Origin: Planctomycetaceae bacterium UBA6163
Lineage (GTDB): Bacteria; Planctomycetota; Planctomycetia; Pirellulales; Pirellulaceae
DNA: 9,771 bases
Assembly (NCBI GenBank): GCA_002428205.1
Contig: DIUH01000255.1
Span: forward strand, 4,357-14,127
Reading direction: 5' to 3'
The notes beneath the pieces were generated by a model. That model was not told the origin of the DNA. It did no database searches and saw only the letters and a program-made list of their open reading frames with translations. Made by a program: the position numbers and the translations under genes. Positions 6,275 through 9,771 of this stretch are shown here, piece after piece; positions within the stretch are counted from its first letter, which is position 1, and each line of letters begins with the position of its first letter.

Positions 6275-7858
6275 CTACTTCATCAGTTCTGGCAGTCGCT
6301 CGTTGCCCTGAGCCGTGAATAGGGCATTCCAGGTTGTGACAGCCTCATCCTGGCGAATCTGCTTGACCCTGCCATCCAGCATTCCGACAAACGTCCTTCC
6401 ATCTACGAATCGCATCTTCTGGATCGGGGCCTGGGGCGTGTAACGGTATTCTTCAGGCGATGTCCAGGCGATCGCATGCTGCGGTTGCAATTCAACAATC
6501 GCAACTGTGTTGCTCATCCCGTCGATCACATGCGCGTAACGTGTTTGGAACTCCCGCCCAAAGGCGGTTCCTTCGCCAATCGGGGCGACATAGGTTGTAT
6601 GAAATGATGCAAGCGTCCCGTCATCCGCTTCGGTGGCACCCTCTGGTAAGTAAAGATCTGGCATGCGATTCAACAGCGATCGGTTGTGTTGGCTGTCCCA
6701 GGCTTCATCCAGCTTGAATTCATTATAAAGATCGCCGTGTCCGATAAACGGCAAGATATGGACTCGCCAACTCAGCCCGCTTTTCTTTTTACCAGCCATT
6801 ACGGGCTCATAGGTAGGCAGAAAACCTTTAGCCGCATGGTAGCCATCGATTGCCGTCAGCATTCGTTTCAGTTTGGCCTGCGTGTTTGACCGCACCAAAG
6901 GTATTTGATCGGCAGCAATCGCTTTGGCCATCAGCTTGACCGTTTGCTCGGCGGCGACTGCATCCTGGCGACTGAACATGACCCGATTCCCGGCAACTTG
7001 TACTTTGAACCCATCAATCCACTGTACCAAAAGCTTCCGCGTCGAATCTCCTGCGGTATCGGATTTCAAGAGCGATTGCAATGCTTGGGGAACCTGAGTC
7101 CGCATCGCCTGGGCCGTTTCTGGGTCCGTGCTTTCAATGGCAAGTCGAACCTCACCGGTTTGAATGTTCAATCCAAGCGACATCCATTGAACGTTGGCGA
7201 TCAAGGTCTTCGCTGGCCCTCCACCGAATTGAGGTGGAAGATTGATTTCAACTTCCGAGAACATCTTGCGAACGTGAGCTGGGAAGACAACGCAAACTTG
7301 AATCGGAAACTCGCTCGTCTGATTCAAGCATTCGCGATAGAGGCTCCGCTGTTTGGGCAGAACTCGCTCATCGTCATCCAGGGAATCGACTGGCGGGGCG
7401 TTTTTCGATCGAAGCGTCGCGATATTCCAATCGCCCGTCGAATGAATCACGGTATCGTAGATCCCGAACTGTGTCGCTAGAGCACCGTTCAAATCATTTG
7501 GCGTCACAACCGATGGCATCAATAATCTTCCGCGAAACCAAACGTCGTGTGGCATGTCGACCGCGAGATAGGCACTCTCTCCATGAAAAGTGTTTTGCAA
7601 GCCTTTAATCGGCTCCTCGGAATGCCAAACCCACTGGGCAACACGGCCTTCCAGGTCCTGTGCAGCAATCTGCCGGAGCGATTCAGGTATCGCAATCGCG
7701 CTCGCGTCAACACGTGCGATGATAACCGTCGACTGATTAACCGCCAGATTAATCAATTGGTCCTGGTCGGCGGCAACGCTGACCTGAGGCCAATAGACCA
7801 GCATTGCAATGGCAGCGAAACAATAATTCAAACTCATAATTCGTCGCTGATCAATCAT
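6275..7858 (-). CDS. Secreted DUF1559-domain protein
   Basis: A 527-residue exported protein. Residues about 8-30 are a signal peptide (core LNYCFAAIAMLVYWP, cleavage near VSVAA/D). Residues about 35-320 form a domain I do not recognise. Residues about 326-505 are a DUF1559 domain: KLKRMLTAIDGYHAAKG, LSWRVHILPFIGHGDLYNEF (362-381), W387, DGMSNTVAIVEL (446-457), and FVDGRTF...GMLDGRV (484-497), the family's C-terminal DG motif. DUF1559 proteins usually begin with a type IV pilin-like helix (GFTLVELL); that helix is absent here and replaced by an ordinary signal peptide. The start at 7858 is chosen because AGAGG (7868-7872 on this strand) lies 9 nt upstream. The in-frame ATG at 7876 lacks as good a site, and the ATG at 7837 would shorten the signal peptide. 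It overlaps the stop of the upstream gene by 8 nt, so the two are probably translationally coupled. Function unknown; the domain call is firm. Confidence 0.85.
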   Translation of the reverse strand: MIDQRRIMSLNYCFAAIAMLVYWPQVSVAADQDQLINLAVNQSTVIIARVDASAIAIPESLRQIAAQDLEGRVAQWVWHSEEPIKGLQNTFHGESAYLAVDMPHDVWFRGRLLMPSVVTPNDLNGALATQFGIYDTVIHSTGDWNIATLRSKNAPPVDSLDDDERVLPKQRSLYRECLNQTSEFPIQVCVVFPAHVRKMFSEVEINLPPQFGGGPAKTLIANVQWMSLGLNIQTGEVRLAIESTDPETAQAMRTQVPQALQSLLKSDTAGDSTRKLLVQWIDGFKVQVAGNRVMFSRQDAVAAEQTVKLMAKAIAADQIPLVRSNTQAKLKRMLTAIDGYHAAKGFLPTYEPVMAGKKKSGLSWRVHILPFIGHGDLYNEFKLDEAWDSQHNRSLLNRMPDLYLPEGATEADDGTLASFHTTYVAPIGEGTAFGREFQTRYAHVIDGMSNTVAIVELQPQHAIAWTSPEEYRYTPQAPIQKMRFVDGRTFVGMLDGRVKQIRQDEAVTTWNALFTAQGNERLPELMK

Positions 7859-9575
7859 TTTTAGGTACCTCTGCATTCACCCGCAACTCGAGTTGGAACC
7901 GAACCCCAGAGGCGTAACCTCCGATTAATGTCGCCCCTTGCTTATGCAAGAAATATTCAAATGGCTTGCCGGTCACGGGATCCCAGGGTGCGGGCAAATC
8001 CAAGTCCGCAAGCGATTCCGGAAACTCATTATTATGAACCGCAAGCCAATGCCGAATTGCCTCAACGGTCTGCAGCATTGCAAACTCTTGCTCCAGCCTT
8101 GTCTGTGCTGTCATGTAATAATGGTAAGCCGGCAAGAAGTAATTGATCGGGAAAGCAGAAAATGGATACTTAGAGAGCAAGTCCGCCAGCATCTGGTCTT
8201 GTTCTTTCAGCCTCTTTTTACGTTGCCAATGCGGAATAGGTTGCCACTTTGAGTAGGCATCGCGATAGGTATCGAAAGCCCGTCGTATGGCAAGGAAGTA
8301 GATCTGGGCATTAGGCAATTGGTCGAGTTCCTCGTCCGACAGATTTTCAACATTTCGAAGATACTGGCGCGCCTGGGGAACAACCGCTGCGATGGAGAGC
8401 GAGACCCCGAAACTGCCAAGACCACTCAACATTGGCGGTGGCTCTTCGCCGGAAAATCGATTCACTCGATCGATTACATCCGCAACCTCCTTTAATGATT
8501 GCTCCCAAAACATTTGAGACGCCGGATGGTTACTGACTTGTCGCATAAACTTTAAAGAAAGATAAAGATGCTGGCTCTCATAAGACAGGGCCGTGTTCGA
8601 ATCGACCAGCGGTTTTGGCAAGGCCGCGATTGCCCAGTACAAATTAGGCGACGCCGGATGCTCGCTCAAAAAGTACCCGTTTTCCAATGCGTTTGACGCA
8701 ACTCCGATTCCAACAAGGCACGACGGCCCAATTGGGTCCTGGCCAAGATGAATCCCCATGGCGATCTGCTGGCCTAATATCGCGATGGCATCTTCAACTC
8801 GATTTTCACCGATTGCAAGCAGGTATCGCAACGCCTGAGTGCGATTCAAATCGCGCATCGCCTGCACTTCCGGAATCGTATAAGAAATCGGATCTTCAAT
8901 GTTTTTATAGTTTCGATCGAAACTGCACAGTTTCCTCCGACTCGCTTCGGCAATCGGCCCAACCTGGAAACTCATCGATTCCAAATAATTGCTTACCTCC
9001 TCAACAGGTAAGTCGTTGGGATGAGTTTTTTGCCAAACGAAAGGCGGAACGGATTCGACCGGCTGGTTAGCTGCGATCGCCGCTTGGGTATTCTTCTGTT
9101 CAAAGTCCCGTCGCCACTGGAACGCCGGTTGCTGTTCCAGAAACCCCATCGCTTGTAAGTAATAGATCGCTGCATTTCCATCAATCATATCATATGGATC
9201 TGGAATCAAACGAGTTGATTGCATTAACGGCGATTCCGAGCGAGGAACCAAGTTGACTACGCGTCGACGAAGTGCTACTCCGTTCTGCTGCCAAACCTCC
9301 CATTGCCCATCCCGCGACTCAAGTTGGCCGCTTGGCGGTGAGTAATCTGGCAGTTGAACGACTTCCTGGGCATTCATTTCGATCGTAAAAAACATCAGCA
9401 AGATCGTGACGACGCCACGAAAGAGAAGACGCACGCCGTTTTCATTCACGGGCCCGGCGGGGTTCACGATCAACCTGCGGCAAGTCATAAGCGGGCTCGT
9501 AAAAACAACAGCCGTTAAAGTTATTCTTGGCAAAATACTTTTCGGTTTGCATAGTTTGCTAAAACTTATCCGCAT
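7851..9575 (-). CDS. Large secreted protein with pseudopilin-like C-terminus, unknown function
   Basis: A 574-residue protein in the frame used. A hydrophobic segment at about 48-66 (VRLLFRGVVTILLMFFTIEM) followed by NAQ/E looks like a signal peptide core with a cleavage site near residue 70. A weaker hydrophobic stretch sits at 18-30. The body (70-490) is helical, with planctomycete-style repeats such as NAAIYYLQAMGFL (134-146), and no catalytic motif was recognised. The C-terminus (about 500-560) reads AIRHWLAVHNNEFPESLADL, then a DPVTGKPFEYFL turn and a final strand pair. This is the pattern of the globular end of GspG-type pseudopilins and related planctomycete secreted proteins. ATG 9575 has AAAGGT 5 nt upstream and is kept. 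A GTG at 9449 would place the signal peptide at the very N-terminus and is a serious alternative. It lies downstream of a gene ending at 9636 (60-nt gap) and overlaps the DUF1559 gene by 8 nt, which suggests one operon. The gene is sure, its function is not. Confidence 0.8.
   Translation of the reverse strand: MRISFSKLCKPKSILPRITLTAVVFTSPLMTCRRLIVNPAGPVNENGVRLLFRGVVTILLMFFTIEMNAQEVVQLPDYSPPSGQLESRDGQWEVWQQNGVALRRRVVNLVPRSESPLMQSTRLIPDPYDMIDGNAAIYYLQAMGFLEQQPAFQWRRDFEQKNTQAAIAANQPVESVPPFVWQKTHPNDLPVEEVSNYLESMSFQVGPIAEASRRKLCSFDRNYKNIEDPISYTIPEVQAMRDLNRTQALRYLLAIGENRVEDAIAILGQQIAMGIHLGQDPIGPSCLVGIGVASNALENGYFLSEHPASPNLYWAIAALPKPLVDSNTALSYESQHLYLSLKFMRQVSNHPASQMFWEQSLKEVADVIDRVNRFSGEEPPPMLSGLGSFGVSLSIAAVVPQARQYLRNVENLSDEELDQLPNAQIYFLAIRRAFDTYRDAYSKWQPIPHWQRKKRLKEQDQMLADLLSKYPFSAFPINYFLPAYHYYMTAQTRLEQEFAMLQTVEAIRHWLAVHNNEFPESLADLDLPAPWDPVTGKPFEYFLHKQGATLIGGYASGVRFQLELRVNAEVPKND
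7868..7872 (-). promoter_or_regulatory. Ribosome-binding site deciding the DUF1559 start
   Basis: AGAGG on the minus strand, 9 nt before ATG 7858, lies inside the 3' end of the upstream gene. It favours 7858 over the in-frame ATG at 7876 and fits translational coupling of the two genes. Confidence 0.55.
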
Positions 9576-9580
9576 GGCGA

Positions 9581-9586
9581 ACCTTT
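9581..9586 (-). promoter_or_regulatory. Ribosome-binding site for ATG 9575
   Basis: AAAGGT on the minus strand lies 5 nt before ATG 9575. It is one of the few recognisable Shine-Dalgarno sites in the window and the main reason to keep 9575 over the in-frame GTG at 9449. Confidence 0.45.
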
Positions 9587-9635
9587 GATGGGAAATAGGT
9601 ATATGAGACGGTGTGTTGAGAACAAAGCAACGGCC

Positions 9636-9771
9636 TCAGTCGACAAGCGACAGAGATAGAAACAAATCCTGTCGGACTTGCCCCTGGGTCTTAGCGGTAA
9701 CCGGGACAAACTTCTGGATTTTTAGCTTACTTACCGTATTCGATAGTCGAGCCTCATCCGATTCATCCAGC
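9636..9771 (-). CDS. 3' end of an unrecognised gene (partial)
   Basis: The minus strand is open from the window edge to a TGA at 9636-9638 and encodes the last 44 residues of a protein that starts outside the window. The end reads LDESDEARLSNTVSKL, then KIQKFVPVTAKTQG, and closes with QDLFLSLSLVD. The other two minus frames are closed by early stops, and the composition (acidic, then alternating hydrophobic and polar) looks protein-like. The 60-nt gap to the next start would fit an operon with the two downstream genes. 44 open codons alone are weak evidence, so this stays tentative. No family can be named. Confidence 0.4.
   Translation of the reverse strand, partial: LDESDEARLSNTVSKLKIQKFVPVTAKTQGQVRQDLFLSLSLVD

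Noticed and set aside
6905..7480. 191-codon open frame on the plus strand
   Set aside because: It lies entirely antisense to the DUF1559 gene, whose minus-strand product has recognisable motifs; the plus product has none.
1..9771. CRISPR array, tRNA/rRNA, insertion sequence, phage or toxin-antitoxin module
   Set aside because: No spaced direct repeats, cloverleaf, transposase or recombinase motif, or paired toxin/antitoxin genes were seen by eye on either strand.

Overview
The window reads as a chromosome segment from a planctomycete, most likely from the Pirellulaceae/Rhodopirellula side of the phylum. Three things support this. A 74-residue protein at 5686-5910 is a clear member of the small basic protein family that marks the Planctomycetes-Verrucomicrobia-Chlamydiae (PVC) superphylum. 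The protein at 6275-7858 carries a planctomycete-type DUF1559 domain. The remaining genes have the long secreted-protein style, mixed strands and poor Shine-Dalgarno sites common in that phylum. No rRNA, tRNA, CRISPR array, transposase or phage gene was seen.

Layout, left to right. 1-216 has no gene I can support and holds two small hairpins. 217-2622 (+) encodes a secreted protein with a long disordered acidic/proline-rich region and a C-terminal helical domain that looks like a terpenoid-cyclase-type alpha/alpha toroid. A gap with a terminator-like hairpin (2766-2818) follows. 2954-3898 (+) encodes a diadenylate cyclase (c-di-AMP synthase) in which a pyruvate-kinase-C-like N-terminal domain precedes the DAC domain, as in archaeal DacZ. 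Convergent with it, 4005-5336 (-) encodes a class I SAM-dependent methyltransferase with a C-terminal THUMP-like domain. Its start codon shares a CATG with a possible small divergent ORF (5335-5550, +). Next come a structured leader (tandem repeat and two hairpins), the PVC small basic protein gene (5686-5910, +) and a strong intrinsic terminator (6038-6081).

The right third is one minus-strand transcription unit. It consists of the end of an unseen gene (9636-9771), a large secreted protein with a pseudopilin-like C-terminus (7851-9575), and, overlapping it by 8 nt, the secreted DUF1559 protein (6275-7858). The two complete genes are probably translationally coupled and may act together at the cell surface or in the periplasm, but neither has a known function.

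The genes do not form one obvious pathway. The left two thirds is housekeeping or signalling in character (second messenger synthesis, methyltransferase, ribosome-type small basic protein), and the right third is a lower-GC, lineage-specific secreted-protein operon. I see no clear evidence for a complete novel system. The points most worth following are the archaeal-like diadenylate cyclase with an altered RHR motif, the structured leader of the PVC gene, and the two-gene secreted operon.
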